A DNA stretch of 64,000 nucleotides from Absidia repens (GCA_002105175.1 MCGE01000010.1:1302001-1366000); one strand, 5' to 3'; positions 1 through 13,400 are shown, counted from the stretch's first letter. A program made the numbers and translations. Notes: generated by a model not told the origin, from the sequence alone.

Positions 1-650
1 TTTTTTTTACTACTGCTTCAATGAAAACTGTCCCATTAATCTTTCTCATGTCTAGCGCAATAGATACATTTTATATTATCATCGCTTCTCTTTATTAGTG
101 CTGACCGTTGTGGTGCTCCATTAACAGATGTCCTTTTTGTCTTTCTCATGACATGTACAGTACTGTATATTAGCTCCCATTTTACGGTAGTTTTTTTAAA
201 TTAGTGTTGACCATTCTCTGAACTCACATTAGTCTCCCTCATGCTTCCTCCCATTGATCCTTCTTTTTAATCCCCAAACTACATTGAACTCCTCCATTTA
301 GTTTTAGTATGTCTTCAGTATATTTCAATAAATATATATCTTTTTGTTTATTCACTACCTTTTGACCCAGCGTATAATGGACAATGTTGTTATTGTAACT
401 ATTTTGCAACTGTCCTACCAAACATTTGTTTTCTAATTTACCCACTATGACTACTTCCTTTTTTTTTCTCCAATGACGAGTGACCTGTTTGGCAGTCTTA
501 TATCACTTACTATTAAAGATAGTCATAGTCCCTACTCGATCGATAATACAAATGAGACTAGGTCGCGCTGTGCGAGTAACTAACACTATAGAGCATTTTT
601 TCACCGATGTCTTATTTATGACCCATTACTCCCCTTTGAGACATAAAGCG
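1..650 (-). repeat. Dispersed repeat family, copy E (cut by the window edge)
   Basis: Reads as the reverse complement of copies A, B and C at 25.1, 36.4 and 38.6 kb. Shared landmarks are the 'caatgaaaactgtcccatta' segment near base 20, the 'ttagtgctgaccg' segments, 'gaccattctctgaactcac' near 210, and 'tgtcctaccaaacattt' near 410, which matches the 'aaatgtttagtaggaca' of copy C. The conserved core with ATGCATGGGGAAACCCTTTC lies beyond the left edge. The right limit is uncertain because similarity fades after about 500. No open reading frame of note lies inside. Confidence 0.7.
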
Positions 651-786
651 ACTAGTTGATAGTGCTAGATCGCTTGATATCCAACAATAGTGTCCTGCTC
701 GCTCTACCATTCATACAAATTAACAACCTAGCATCCACTAAACTGAACATCCTGTATATATCCAGCTCGTTATTTCTGTTTTCATT

Positions 787-788
<2 letters not shown>

Positions 789-828
<40 letters not shown>
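789..828. repeat. Poly(T) tract, 40 T
   Basis: An uninterrupted run of 40 T, followed directly by an alternating GC stretch (gcgcgcgc). Short reading frames across it are only poly-Lys or poly-Phe artefacts. Confidence 0.95.
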
Positions 829-830
<2 letters not shown>

Positions 831-984
831 GCGCGCTGTACCATATTGAAGTCGTTAGTCGCAAGGATTGCAAAATATCAGGCGTTCAAGCTTATCAATG
901 ACCACACTTCAACATGCAGTAGATCAAGTTTTCAAGGTTTTGAGAATACTTGAAATGTTTAAGTTACGCCCTTTCTGAAATGCA

Positions 985-1089
985 TCTCACACATACACAC
1001 ATACACACATACACACATACACACATACACACATACACACATACACACATACACACATACACACATACACACATACACACATACACACA
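985..1089. repeat. Octamer microsatellite (ACACACAT)n
   Basis: About 13 near-perfect units of the 8-bp motif acacacat. It lies between repeat copy E and the 3' end of the COG3-like gene, and nothing else is visible in this gap. Confidence 0.95.
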
Positions 1090-1249
1090 AACACTCAACC
1101 TCGCAAACAAGGGAAATCATTGATCAATTCACATAATAACGTATACAACAAAGGAAATCACGGTATATATATACATTTATTCAATTATAACATATAATAA
1201 TCTAATGGCGGGGGGGCGATAAAAACTAACCAAACTATTATTGAGAAAA

Positions 1250-2010
1250 TCAATGACCGGTAGCGGGTGATGGAGTACGTGTTGAGGAATCATTGATGAT
1301 ATGTGATATATATGTCGCCATTTCTTCAATAGACACCAAGGGTTTTTCCAAGGACTGAATCTTGCTACCATTTTCAGAGGTCACTGTTTGATAGAAGGTC
1401 TTGTAATAATCCATCACATTGATCTAAGAAGAAGCAAAAAAAAAAAAAAAAAAAAAATGTTGGTGTTCGTTTAGTAACCTAGTATACAGACATCTTTTCT
1501 ACGGCAATATCACTACTTACTTCAACTGGCTTCAGTAGAATTTGCTCCATTTTAACATCATTGATATATTCTTGTAATTTTTTAATCGTGTAGCGTAGAC
1601 GTTCGTCGGCTGCTTCTTGAAATTGTGCTACGGTTTGGTAGACCAGATCTATATATATATATATATATATATAATTCCAGATGATGAGCTAATCAGCATC
1701 ACGAGATGGCATTATTGAATACTTGCTTTTTTCCTAATTTACCTGAGGAGATGACGTTGCTCGAGGGATCTTCGTTATCATCACTTGATGTTTTTTTGGT
1801 GGAAAGCTAATGAGAAAATAAAAGGTCATTAGAAAAGAGGGTTGCTATTTACAAAATATTGTTATTTTTGTTGCCTACCTTAATCATAAAAGCGCTGAGA
1901 GGTTCAACAACTGCAATAATGGTGTCCTTCGTAAATTCTCCACACACTTTTTTCAGTTCCTGATCGATTTCCCGCCGTGAGTCGATATTGATGTTGACAA
2001 CTTTCGCCAT
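1250..2010 (-). CDS. Stand-alone COG3 C-terminal domain protein (165 aa)
   Basis: Four exons: 2010-1879, 1806-1743, 1648-1521 and 1423-1250. They encode 165 aa that resemble only the last part of COG3/Sec34, a subunit of the conserved oligomeric Golgi tethering complex. Hallmarks are the SRREIDQELKKVC segment (residues 11-23), the YINDVKMEQILLKPVE segment (93-108) and the helix after it. Full COG3 proteins are usually about 700-900 aa. The missing part cannot lie upstream, because the FAB1 stop codon is only 167 bp away on the same strand and I see no plausible donor site between them. A pyrimidine-rich tract ending in ctgcag sits 5 nt before the ATG, so a 5'-UTR intron or a missing exon is conceivable. 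Identification is by recall of family motifs. A partial duplicate or a split gene are both possible. Confidence 0.65.
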
Positions 2011-2177
2011 AGGTGCTGCAGCAGAGAGAAAGGAAGGGAAGAATTACAAAATCTAAAGTCCGACGTCTTTTTTATTCATGAAAGAGTGAAGTGTGCTGTG
2101 TAAAGTAAAATGGGTAATCATTGGGAATATGGAATATAAACTAAAGGTATGTATATGTATATGACACATGCTAAAAT

Positions 2178-5100
2178 CTAAAATGATGTATTTGCTGTCG
2201 TCCAAAAGTCAGGTACCATCAAAAAATAGCGGTCCATTGCTTCACGGAAACGTATTCTATATTGTCGTGGAGAGATGATCGTTGGTTCTTTTCCGCCTCC
2301 ACCAAATATTCCAGAGTCCTTGACCCAGCTTTCAAGTTTCTTGTCCCAGGTAAAAGTGCGAATAAAATCTAACAATATAAATCAATATGAAATCAGATAT
2401 AGTACACATTAATATGAATATGCCACTCTGTTTTTCTCCAATTTACCAACAATACCAACCACCAATTCTTGTTTTTCTTCATCAATGCCTACTAGCAAAG
2501 AGTAATCCATGACATCCAAGCGTGACAAAAATAGAGTATCATTATGTAAGGATTCACGTAACATCTGCTTCGAGTGTGAATGCAAAAAGAGGGGCGATTG
2601 GAATAAGTCTATTGAAAACAAACGTAAATATCAACAATTAAATAAGTACTGTCACACACGTATATAACTTACATTCAACCATGTTCTCATCCAAGAGCAC
2701 TTCATTTTCTTTTCCAGTGACTTGTACATGTCTATTTCGCATAGAGCCTTTCAAGTCAAAAATCTAAAATATATAGTTAGCAATAGCCATTTAAATCTAT
2801 TTGATTTCAATGTCGTCCTACCTTTTGCACACAGCGGTCATAGAATAAGTTTTCCATCACCAAAATGTCCATCCTTATTGATCGGCCAGTTGTCATGTTT
2901 TTATACCCAACTCGATATAATCCAAATATTTTGCAAAGTACAGTTGGAAGCTAAAAATCAAATGGGTATGTAAATGACCAACAATGACTTTTCCTTTTGT
3001 CCCTTTGTCACTTACTTCGTGAAAAAATGCTTCGGACATGTATTGGAAGTAGGAGGGGGCAAATTTTAAGAACGCATCCATTTCATATCTTGATATTTGC
3101 TTCAATAAGTATCTTCCATCTATAAATGATGACAAACAATAAAAGCAGTGAGTCAGCATCGAACACTTCCGATGACACGCTCTCTTGATTAGATTCACTA
3201 TTATCGCCTTTACCTTTTGTTTTCAAAAACACCGACCCAGATTTCCCGCCCGAGGAGTCCCATTTTGCACAATGTGCTAATGAAGCAATATAGCTTTCAT
3301 CACATCCGCAATTCCGTCGCAATGCATCAAATTGTTCAGCGAAGAAGATCTTGCAAAAGAATTTCGTAGTCCCATCAGTAAAATCTAAAATCAAGAACAA
3401 TACAAATCAGCCATTTCTGATATATATATTGAATTGGATTAATTCATTACTTACATGACTTCATATGAATCCCAGATTTCGACCGTAAAGTGCGTTCAAT
3501 AAACATGTCAGATGGCGTGTTGCCGGTGTCGTTTAGATTGGCTGGTTTTTCATTGTTCGTTTCATCCACAACAGCGTTGTCCATCATATACTGTTCTCGA
3601 ATTTCGAAGAGCTTTCCAACATAATCATCTGATGAGAGTGCTGCAGCTACAATAGTACTAGGTTCATCTTCACGCACTACAATGATGGATTTTGGGAAGA
3701 CATGCTCCAAAGATGATCTAAATTAAAACATGATTAGATTTTTTGATTTGAATGGCAACCCACACTTTTTTCTTCAATGAAACTTACAATGGATATTCTA
3801 ACGGTAGTAAGTTTCCAAGGCCCTTTTCAGCCAAAATGTTCGCAATTGCTTTCATAAACGAGTTTCGTTCTAGGCCATTTGGAGATATTTCCATAGAAGA
3901 CGAGTCTAACAAAAATAATTAAATTAAAATGGGCGGTGACATTGAAGTATTTCCGGTTGGGGGGTGTTCATTATTATTATTACCTAGAATCATATTATTA
4001 CTGGTCGATGATTGCATGGAGCTATTTCGTATTTCAGATAGCGCAGGCACAGTATTGTAGTGATGCGGGCGTTGTTGTATACCAGGTACATCGATCGATT
4101 CCGTCGTATTGTCTTCTGGGTCCAATGTGAGGTGAGGTAATACAGAGGAGTAAGCTCTTTTGCCCCTACGAGAGTCCACATCGTTCCTATGGTGTCGATA
4201 CTTCCGTCCGCGACGTCGTCCATGCTTTGTGTAAATCTGCATAGTATTTGCTACAGATGGTGGTGAGTGGGTGTTGTCTCGACAAAGGGATTCATCATAT
4301 TCGTCTGTCTGTGTCAAAGAGAATGTCCGTCGATTGTTGTAAAGCTGGAATCCATTGTCATCCAAACCTAAATCGGTATTGTCGCTATCGTCATCATTGT
4401 TGCCTTGTTCCATATTTTTATTCTCGCTTCGATCCCCAGTTTTTGTATTGTTGTTGTGTTTGTCGTCCTCTTCGAAGTCTGATTCATCCATGTCCGTTGC
4501 CTGGAATTCGTCATCAGATTCTTCCCTCACCAGTTCGCGGACGGTGGTATATACTTCAATGGAAGATTTGCTGGCCAACCGTTGTCGTACTGTTCGTGAT
4601 CGTGCCAACGAGCTCGAAGAGGAAGTAGATGTAATCGATAATGGTGTTGTTGTTGGTGCTCGAGGTAAACTGCAAGTCATAGGAGGCACTTTTCCAGGTG
4701 TCATTGAGAATCGCACGTTGGTTTGCTGCTTCGGTCCCTTTGCTGTTGCTGGTGCACAACCAAACTTTTGTATTTGTTGCTGATGATGTCCATAGAGTCG
4801 GCTAGTGCTCACAGATGCTATTGGTCTAAGGTGCCGTTTGTTTCCATTTTGCTGTAGTCGTTCAGTTGAACCTTTATATCCGTACCGGTATCCATTGAGC
4901 GGTATATCCTCCTTTGCTGTGGAAGATTCGCCAGCGCTATTTTCCCCTGTTGCGGAGGGTTTTGTTGGTACCCGACTATTCACTGCAGTAGCACGCTTGT
5001 CTGTTTTCCTTGATAAATGTGCGGCCGAGTCTAATGCCTTCTTTCGATTATCCATTGCTGACCGTTGTGGAATACGTGATGATTGTTGTCCAGATGCCAA

Positions 5101-8100
5101 TGCTGATCCCATCGGTGAGCTCTTTGAGCGGTGCATACCATTTTCAGATATATCGTGTGAGTCTACTGGTCGATGAGATGCTGTCCTATGTCGTGCATGA
5201 TTTTCCCCTGTCGCCTTCAACGTTGTTGCATGGAGCGGTGCGGATTTAGGTGTCATAGTATCCGTTACCATGTTGTTGTCCCCACGATCTGTAGAGAGCA
5301 TCAATTCCAATGATAGTCGTCGAGCAACGTCTGAATCGAGTATGTCATCGTCCTCCATTGGTGTCAATTGTGGTGTCATTGAAGCCGGTGAATCGATCGT
5401 TCGTTGTTGTTGCAGAAGTAAATGACCGGCATCCATTTGTTCCAATATATAGTCAAGTCGCTTTTCTTCTTCCAGCCAAGGAGAGATGGATGATGGTGAT
5501 TCGCCCAATCGCGGTTGCTGAGACAGTGTCGAGTCGATAGCTGTTCCTGGCACTGACGCGTACGTCATACCATAAAGCCCAGCATCATAATCATCAGGGT
5601 AGCCATCCAGTCCAACGTCCAATAATGGAAGGTCGACAGAATCCGTTGCTTTTTGTGTCCGTAAATCCACATTCGTCATTTGCATGTGTATGCTGCCGAT
5701 CCCGGTATTGGTGTCAGTCGAGAGCATTTTTCGGAAGTGTGTTGCTGTCAGTCGACGTAATTCACGCTCGGGCTTCACATATTGACGTACCAATTCCACA
5801 TATTCCGCTTCCCATTGTAAAACATTCATTTGAAGTTGTGTCCTGACAATGTTGAGTTGAAGAGCATCTGTCGATTCAGTTGTTGCATACACTGATTGCA
5901 AATATTGTAATAGACTTTTCTTTTCGCCAAGCGCCCGTCCCGACATTTCCTGAAGCTGGTCCTTGCAAATATCCACACCATTTGGTTGTACCACATCATA
6001 GTTGAAGTTCTTGTTTCTTTCCACCACCGAATCATAAAATCTGGTAATTTGCCCGCGTATGGATTCATGAGCATCATCCTTGGCTGTTGAGAGTATCCTT
6101 GGACTAACATACAGGTGCATGGGTGGGACATAGACTTCCAAAGGATGGATAACTTCGTATTGGATGCGGACTGCCAAGCCTTGAATGGAGAAGAAATGTA
6201 CATGGTCACGATATAACGCATGGCAGCACATAGAGGTCGTCATTTTCGGTCCATCACAGCAATCAGTCTCTGTTTCTTCGTCGAGGACACGTTGATAAAA
6301 AAGAAGTTCCAAAAATTTTCCAAATGAGTATTTCCAAGCATTGTCCGACATGGGTGTCATTTTCGTATGGCCAGAGCAGTGACGACAGTAGCTCCAAGTG
6401 AAAATATCAGGAGACAGGGTTGTCGGCTGCACCCCTTCAAGACGTTCGACTTTCACATTGACCCGAGCATTTCCATGGACATAAGACCGATAATGTCGTA
6501 GCATGCTTCGTTCACATAAATTGGATGTACAAGGATAATCGATACAACTGACCATATCTTCAACATATTGTCCGAGTGTCAAATCAGATGGTATCCGGTA
6601 GTAGTCAATTCTTCTTGTCTGAGGATCTTGGCAGGGAACCGCAGTGTCTGTACAAACAATAGTATATAGCACCACAAATTGTTGATAAAAAAGTGGAGAC
6701 ACATGATCGATTTCACCAAGACAGGCATCCAGAGTTCGCCATCGTTGCGTATGCTCTTCCAAAAGCTGTTCATATTCGTTGTTGTTGGCCAGGTACTGAT
6801 CAAACCCGCGGAAATACAAAGACATACCAGAAAGAGATTCAGGTAATGATGATACCATTGTATCCACAAGTTGTTGTCCATCACCGCCACCATTTGTTGC
6901 TGCCGCGTCCAAAGCTGGCATAGAGAGAAAATAATTCCGGATGAGAACTACCAGCTTCGCTTGAGTTTCCTTCAGTCGAATCAAAAGATACGGAGGAGGG
7001 AGCACCACAGATGGGGAAGCAGAAACGATCGTTTTTTCGTAGCGGTCAATTGTCTGATTCACCAATCGCAAACATGGATCGTCCTTCGGTGAGTTGGCAT
7101 TGTTCTGTAATTGGATGTCAGGGGTGTTTTCATTGTTGACAAGTGGTGGTTTGATAATTTCGTCATGTGATGGTGCCGCATTGCTTCCAGTATTGGTGGG
7201 ATCCAAAGGTTCATTGTTGTTGTGGGTTCCATCAGGTACTGTGAGAGAGTGTGTTTCAATTTCGTTGCCATGAGGTAAAGAAGCATTTCGCATCATAGAA
7301 AAGTCATGCAGCAAAGATGATTCAAGACGCAGATTGTGAACCACAAAGACCATAAAATCCAAAATGTGCTTGACAGCTCGCAATGATTCAGTATTGCCAC
7401 CGCGCAAAATGATTGTTGCACCAAGATCAGGAGCACACTTGTGGAAAAGTAAAAATGTCTTGCGTCTATTGGGAATCCATTCGTGCATCAAGGTCACAAG
7501 TTCAAAGACACCACATTCACCGAGGATCAGATTGTCTTTTGAAAGTTGTAAGAAGGATGACACCACACTAGCACCCGTGCATCTTGATACAGCTTCAAGG
7601 ACACTAAGCTTGACATTGAATACCACGACAATTTTGGCTTTGCGTAAGAATTCGAGAGCAATCCGAGAGACATTCGCATGGACAAGCACGATGGTTGGTT
7701 CCAGAGCAGTAATACGGTTGACAAGTTTTTCCAAAAATTCCTTTTCTTGGGCCAGCACCGGAGCGATAGATTGGAGTTGATGTTCACCTTTCGAGAAATC
7801 CCGAGACCATTCGAGAGGAAACAAAAGAATCAGAATCTTGGGTCGTTCAATTGTCCTTGCCATTTCCTTGTGTGCCACATTTTTTGAGCAAACCACCCCA
7901 TTCACAAACAAGCTGTCTTTGGGTTGACCACCTGCAATTGTCTTGATTTTGATATAATGCCGAATATCCAGTTCGTCCCCACCTTGGACATCAGGATGTA
8001 CGCTATCGGAGACTTTGAGCAGCAGATCCGTCAACACATCTTCCCAACTATCCCGGTAATACGTAATATCATCAGCTTCCTTCAGCATTTGTCGCACCAT

Positions 8101-10257
8101 ATTCCGCATGTGAGAAACAGCACCTGTATTGAATTCGACAGCACACGGAGTATACGAATAGCGTCGTGGTCGTGGTGATGGTGATGCCATTAGTGGGACG
8201 GCTGAACTGTTGATCATATCCGCCAGTTGTTGTTCGGTTTCAGTCCCATCGCTAGTGTGCCCACCACCATTTTGCGATGAGTTGGAGTGTAGTGCTGAAT
8301 TGGTATCAGTAGCCTGTAAAAACCCAGTTGATGATACTGATGGTGAAGAGGACGTTTCTGTTGGAATGGAGACAGGTGCCGTGATTGGGGTTCCCGTTGA
8401 TGATTCTGTTGTCGCTGGTAAGATGGGTGTAGAGGAAGTCATTGCCAGTCCATTTTCATCTGTAGGATCATTGTTTGTGGTGAGATCATGATGGAAGAGA
8501 TCCAAGTTGGTGACAGGTGTATTCCGCATAAGACTTTGTGTTCTTGTCCTAATATGTCTTCCACCGCCGGTCATGCTGAGCCTTCTTCGGACGCTTTTGG
8601 ATCTAATTTTTGCCCGCGCCTTTTGATCATACCAGTCCTCTTCGTTTCCGGATGCCATCATCGCCTCCAGAGCAGCCATGTGTGACGCATTGGTAAGAAT
8701 CATGGATGTGGGTCGTTCATTGTTGTTTGCTGTGTTTGTGCCACCGAGAAAATTGAGTACATTTCGTGGATTGCGATCCCATTTCCGTACATCATCGTCC
8801 TCGTTGTCAGATCCAGAGAATGTGTTGAATTCACCAGTAGGCAAAATAGTTCCACCCCCACCATCGGCAAATGCTGTATGAGGTGAGCTAAGAGACATTG
8901 AATTCCGTCGAAAGGGCATAGGTGAATGTAATGATGATGACGACCTTCCGTCAATCCCAGAGATCCCCCCAACAGTGGTATCCAGCATCAATGATGTCAT
9001 GGTGTTTGTTCTTGACCGAGGTCGTAGCATTGAGTTTGTCGCCACCAGCAGTTTTTTGAGACCGCCGGTGTTGCCATTGGTATTGTTGTAATCATGCTGT
9101 GCATCGTGATTGTGAATAGACGTCAGTGAGGTGCTTGCACGTGGAGTAAGAGGTCTAGTCGGGATTTCCAAAGCGACAGTTGTAGACGTGCTGCTACCAT
9201 AATCAGAATGTTGACGAAGAGAAGTTGTTGGAATTTGCATGTTTGGAACTATAGAAAGTGGTCTTTGGTCAGGCACAACAGGAGAGTAAGCAGGTGCTGT
9301 ATCCAGATCGAGAGATGTCCGATTGCTTGAAAGAATATATGCTTCTTGCGCCGATGCCACTTCTTCTTGTCGTTCAAATTTGGAGAAACAAAAGTTGCAA
9401 ACACGCAGTTGACCCAGTTGACTGATTCGTTCGCCTTGTATGATGTGTGAGGCACATTTCCCGCAAAAGATTTGCCCTAATTGTGAAAACAAAAAAAAAG
9501 AAAAAATAATTACTACATTGGGTCACTAGTTGTTTCATATAAAAATAGAAGACTTACCACATACACGACAATGATGTTTGCGTCTAAAAAGGTTGAAGTG
9601 CGCCCCGCATTCAAAGCATTCCTTGCAGTTTTCATCAGGCATCCAGTATTCTTTGTTGGGAGCTTCACCACGAAGTCTTGCAATAATTCGACTGAGTGAG
9701 TTCGAATTTGACACCGAGAAGTTGGTCATAACGGACTGATTGTCACTATCACAAGAGGAGGTCTTCACCAGAGGGATAATTTCAGGGACACAAGACGAAT
9801 CATAGTTTCCAGTGGTTGTTGCCGGTGATTTGAGTGGAAGCTGTTTTTCGCCCATTGCAGCTAAAGTAGCGCCGCCACTACCAGAGGAAGAAGTAGGAGG
9901 AGGAAGCGGAGGAAGTGGAGGGAAATAGTTACTATCATGAAGGCCAGGTTTGGTCGGGGTTGCTGAATTTGTTGTTGATGCAGGAGAGGAAGAATTCACA
10001 GCATGATCAAGTCCAGACACGGAAAGAGTATGCTTTTCATCAGGATTGTTTTGTCTATAAAGTTGTTGTTGTTGCTGTATTGTTGGTGTTTGACCTGACA
10101 CAGCTGTTTTGAATTTTGAGATGAATTTTGATAAGACGCCTTCGCCATCGTCCCTGTCCACTTCAGTTTCGCATAGATTGAAGGTAGTCAAAGTAGAAGT
10201 ATCGTCATATTCGAATCGGGAGAGCATATTTTTGGGTGATGAGCTTAGTTTCGACAT
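2178..10257 (-). CDS. FAB1: FAB1/PIKfyve-type phosphatidylinositol-3-phosphate 5-kinase (2473 aa)
   Basis: Makes PI(3,5)P2 on endosome and vacuole membranes. Ten exons: 10257-9558, 9476-3984, 3905-3788, 3717-3455, 3384-3214, 3119-3016, 2950-2822, 2763-2673, 2608-2447 and 2368-2178. An FYVE finger (about residues 204-265) has [14 protein letters not shown] and LRVCNFC; an 81-nt intron splits it. A TCP1/chaperonin-like domain follows (about 750-960, starting near [12 protein letters not shown]). The PIP5K catalytic domain (about 2064-2473) contains [35 protein letters not shown] and [10 protein letters not shown]. The linkers are long and rich in S, T, N and Q. It is slightly longer than yeast Fab1. 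The ATG at 10257 begins [10 protein letters not shown]; the frame stays open further upstream, into what is probably promoter or UTR. All family hallmarks are present. Confidence 0.96.
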
Positions 10258-10472
10258 GGAAAGGGCATGATGCAATAGAATCAAAAAAGAAATAAAAGTC
10301 AAAAGAAGAAGAAGAAGAAAAAAAAAAAACGAGAAGAAACAAAAATCAGGGAGATAAACTTCAAACTGCAGGCGGGATCTGAATTTTCCCCGAATTTTGT
10401 ATTTTTTGCTCCACGCGATTTTCTGCTCCCTTGCCTCTTCTTTCACTTGCACTAAAAAAAAAAACAACCAAA
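10258..10472. promoter_or_regulatory. Short bidirectional promoter, FAB1 / MAPR gene
   Basis: Only 215 bp separate the two divergent start codons. The stretch is rich in A and in GAA/TTC triplets, with no clear TATA box. It must carry the 5' leaders and promoters of both genes, so they may share control elements. This is inferred from gene arrangement only. Confidence 0.5.
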
Positions 10473-10976
10473 ATGTCCACGTAAGTCAACTTTCCTCCAA
10501 AAAAGTTTTTATTTTATTATATTTTTTAGCACTATCAATTTACATATTTAATTTTAAATTTTAGCGCCCCTCCTAAAGATACTCCCATCTCTGTCGCTGA
10601 ACTCGCCAAACACGATGGCTCTGACCCATCTTTACCTATTTATGTTGCTATCAAAGGTGACGTTTTTGATGTATCCAAGAAAGCTGATAGCTATGGAAAA
10701 GGAAACGGATACAACTGCTTTGCTGGAAAGGATGCCTCTCGGGTAAGTCAGCTTATAAAATAAGGGTGATACGTGATAGTGATGAACCGCTACCTTGACC
10801 TTTTTGCCTCATTTATCTTACTCTTTCTTATCTAGGCTCTTGGTATGTCCTCTTTGAAATTGGAAGATTGTGTTGCAGATTATAGCACTCTCACTGATAA
10901 GGAACTTGAAACTCTTGAACAATGGCACGCCTTCTTCTCGAAAAGATATGATATTGTTGGCAAAGTGGTGGCTTGA
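10473..10976 (+). CDS. MAPR / cytochrome b5-like heme-binding protein (108 aa)
   Basis: Three exons: 10473-10480 (only 8 nt, ATGTCCAC), 10565-10742 and 10836-10976. The product matches the membrane-associated progesterone receptor (MAPR) branch of cytochrome b5-like proteins, as in Dap1 and neudesin: PIYVAIKGDVFDVSK, then a YGKGNGYNCFAGKDASRALG segment, and LEQWHAFFSKRYDIVGKV near the end. These proteins bind heme or sterol and can support cytochrome P450 enzymes. There is no N-terminal membrane anchor, unlike typical Dap1/PGRMC, so a soluble form is likely. The gene is easily missed because the start codon sits alone on a tiny exon. AATAAA lies about 115 bp after the stop codon. The family call is firm; the exact orthologue is not. 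Confidence 0.88.
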
Positions 10977-11311
10977 AAATGAATACATATGTCTTGGTCT
11001 TCAACTTTAGCTTTGTTTTGCTTGTTTATTCCTTTACCTCTTATATTATTATATATATATCTGCATATATATATTATTTACTTTATTGAATAAAACTTTT
11101 TATTACTCTTTTACAAAACGATTTCTATTTCTTATTCCTTTCGTATGCGGTTGATGACGATGATGAATTTACCTTTTTGTAGTGCATTTAATGTTGGACC
11201 TGACCAAACAAGCTTGGGTACTTTTTTCAATTACCGCTCACCAAATGTCACCGATTTTTTTTTTCTTCGAAATTCATTTTTTACTTCTCTTCTTCTGTTC
11301 ATATTTACACC

Positions 11312-12625
11312 ATGGCGACAGCTTCCAAGTCTTCTTCTTCTCAACACTGGGGAAACTTTTTGAATGGGTTGGAATCAGCCTTCAACTGGCCCAAAACCTT
11401 TATTCTTTTTTATTCGTAAGTTTGTTATTAATATGAAAAAGAACTAGCCGGCAGAAAATTAATACTACACTCTTACAAACTTCTTCATTAGATCCAGTAC
11501 TGCGCAAAAAGCCATGTTCAATACTTTCTTATTGAACGGTGTTGTATTTTTAGGCAGTATTGTATTCCTTGAGTCATACTATAGTCGTGCAACTCATTCC
11601 CTCTTTGGATGTGCTTATGCTGTAAGTAAACAGCAATCAATACAACCGCGCCCTACCTTTATCCCTTATCTCTCCTTTCTATTTTTACTCTCTCAACCAA
11701 ATAGGATCTATTAGGCTTTCCAATGTATTTTGCTTTATTGGCAATCAATGGCAAGTTTTACTCAAAAGTTGCAGAAAAGTCTCTTCAAGTTCAAAACAAG
11801 AACGCGTCCAATGCCTCGGCTGGAAGTGTCTCGAACGCCGTCCAGTCTGTTGCTGCTACCATTTATACAACTATCTTCTATATCAACTGCGGTGTCTTTG
11901 CCTCTCTTTTAAGATTTATTCCTGTTATTGGTGTGGCTTTGTCGTTTGCTATGAACTGTTTGATCATGTCTTACTATTGTTTCGAGTAAGTCCAACATCA
12001 TCAAACCAATCAAAAACGAACTCATTCACTTATTATATTGATTATATATTTATACAGGTATAGATGGGTCTATCTAGGATGGTCACTGGAACAGCGTATT
12101 GCATATGTGGAACAACACTGGTCGTTTTTCCTTGGGTTCGGTATGTCAATAGCTGATAGAACGGAGTAATATGTCATGATGATATAACTGACCAAATACT
12201 TTATATACCTTTTAGGCTTCCCTGTCACTTTGATCACCTTCTTCCTTTCAACTTTGCGCTCGGGTGCCGTGTTCCCATTGTTATATCCCAGTGTAAGTAT
12301 AAAAAAATATATAGAAAAAAATACCAGCATTATGGTTTTACTCGATGTATATATCTTAATTCGTCACCTTTTTTTTACCCTTGATTTATAGTATGTGATC
12401 ATGGCATTCTTGGCCAACCCCAAATCCGCTTCTCCTTCTGGTCAACCTGTAGCTTCTAGCGTTTCATCGACTCCCGAATATATGCTTCCAAACAAGGTTC
12501 CTGTCTTTTTTGTTGTCCGCAAATTGAACAAGCTGATCATTACCGTTGTTCGTCTTGTTGGTGGCGTCCGTGTGGAATCAATCATGGCTGAAAAGAAAGA
12601 CAATGCTGAGAAGAAGGAACAATAG
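11312..12625 (+). CDS. EI24 (etoposide-induced 2.4) family membrane protein (302 aa)
   Basis: Six exons: 11312-11415, 11492-11621, 11705-11985, 12058-12140, 12216-12292 and 12392-12625. Several hydrophobic segments are followed by the family's signature order: CLIMSYYCFEYRW, then about 20 residues later HWSFFLGFGFPVTL, then VFPLLYPSYVIMAFLANP. In animals EI24/PIG8 is an ER protein needed for autophagy and ER-mitochondria contact. The C-terminal tail is charged (AEKKDNAEKKEQ). It lies in tandem 335 bp after the MAPR gene. AATAAA-type signals occur near 12803. The family is recognised from conserved motifs; the role in fungi is inferred. Confidence 0.85.
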
Positions 12626-13202
12626 AAATAGTCTTCTTTCATGCGATTCATCCCATTTAGCTGGTCTTCCTTCATCCCTTTTCCTGCACTTGTTATTGTG
12701 TCTCACTTTTTTTATGTCTTTCCGCATCCCCCTTCACCACGCTTATCGTAGTTTAGTTTAGTCATACATGTATATTCCTTCAATTATTTTATATTATGTT
12801 GAAATAAACTTGGAAGAATTATTCACTAAATCTGTTTGACCCTCTGATTTTGCTTGATTGATTTGTACAGTGTATGTAGTCAATTTCTTAAAGGACCCCC
12901 ATTACCATGTGCAACCTTGTTTTTTTATTATTGTTATTGTTCAATTTTGTGCTGTAGGGTATTGTACTGTACATATTATATTTCTACTCTATGAATATAC
13001 ATAAATAACACTGATGCTACATATAAGATAGAGCACCTTCATAGCCTGATGATTGATCACTGCCAATTGCATCTTTATCAAAACCACTGCCTGGGTACAT
13101 CGTGGCATGAACATTACTGAATTTTCCCCGGCATTATATATCACACTTTCATCGGTAATGTAATTTTCCGATCCCTTCGCTGAAATGGAATTAGTATTCT
13201 AC

Positions 13203-13244
<42 letters not shown>

Positions 13245-13400
13245 CTACCAGCATTAAAATTCAATATTTAAAAGCCCCAAGAGGGTAAGTTTGTTTATTG
13301 ATGCAATATAAATATAATAAAAATACTACACTGTTTAATCTAAAAACAACATCTACCTAATTCACCTAATATTATCTATACATTAAATAACTACTAACTA
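12626..13400. other. Convergent intergenic region with poly(A) tract
   Basis: Holds the 3' ends of the EI24 gene (+) and the MAK5 gene (-). A pure run of 38 A occupies 13204-13241. No conserved reading frame or RNA gene is visible. Confidence 0.8.

Noticed and set aside
3936..9455. Many plus- and minus-strand frames of 60-140 aa inside FAB1
   Set aside because: They are shadows of the 5.5-kb coding exon; none has independent support.
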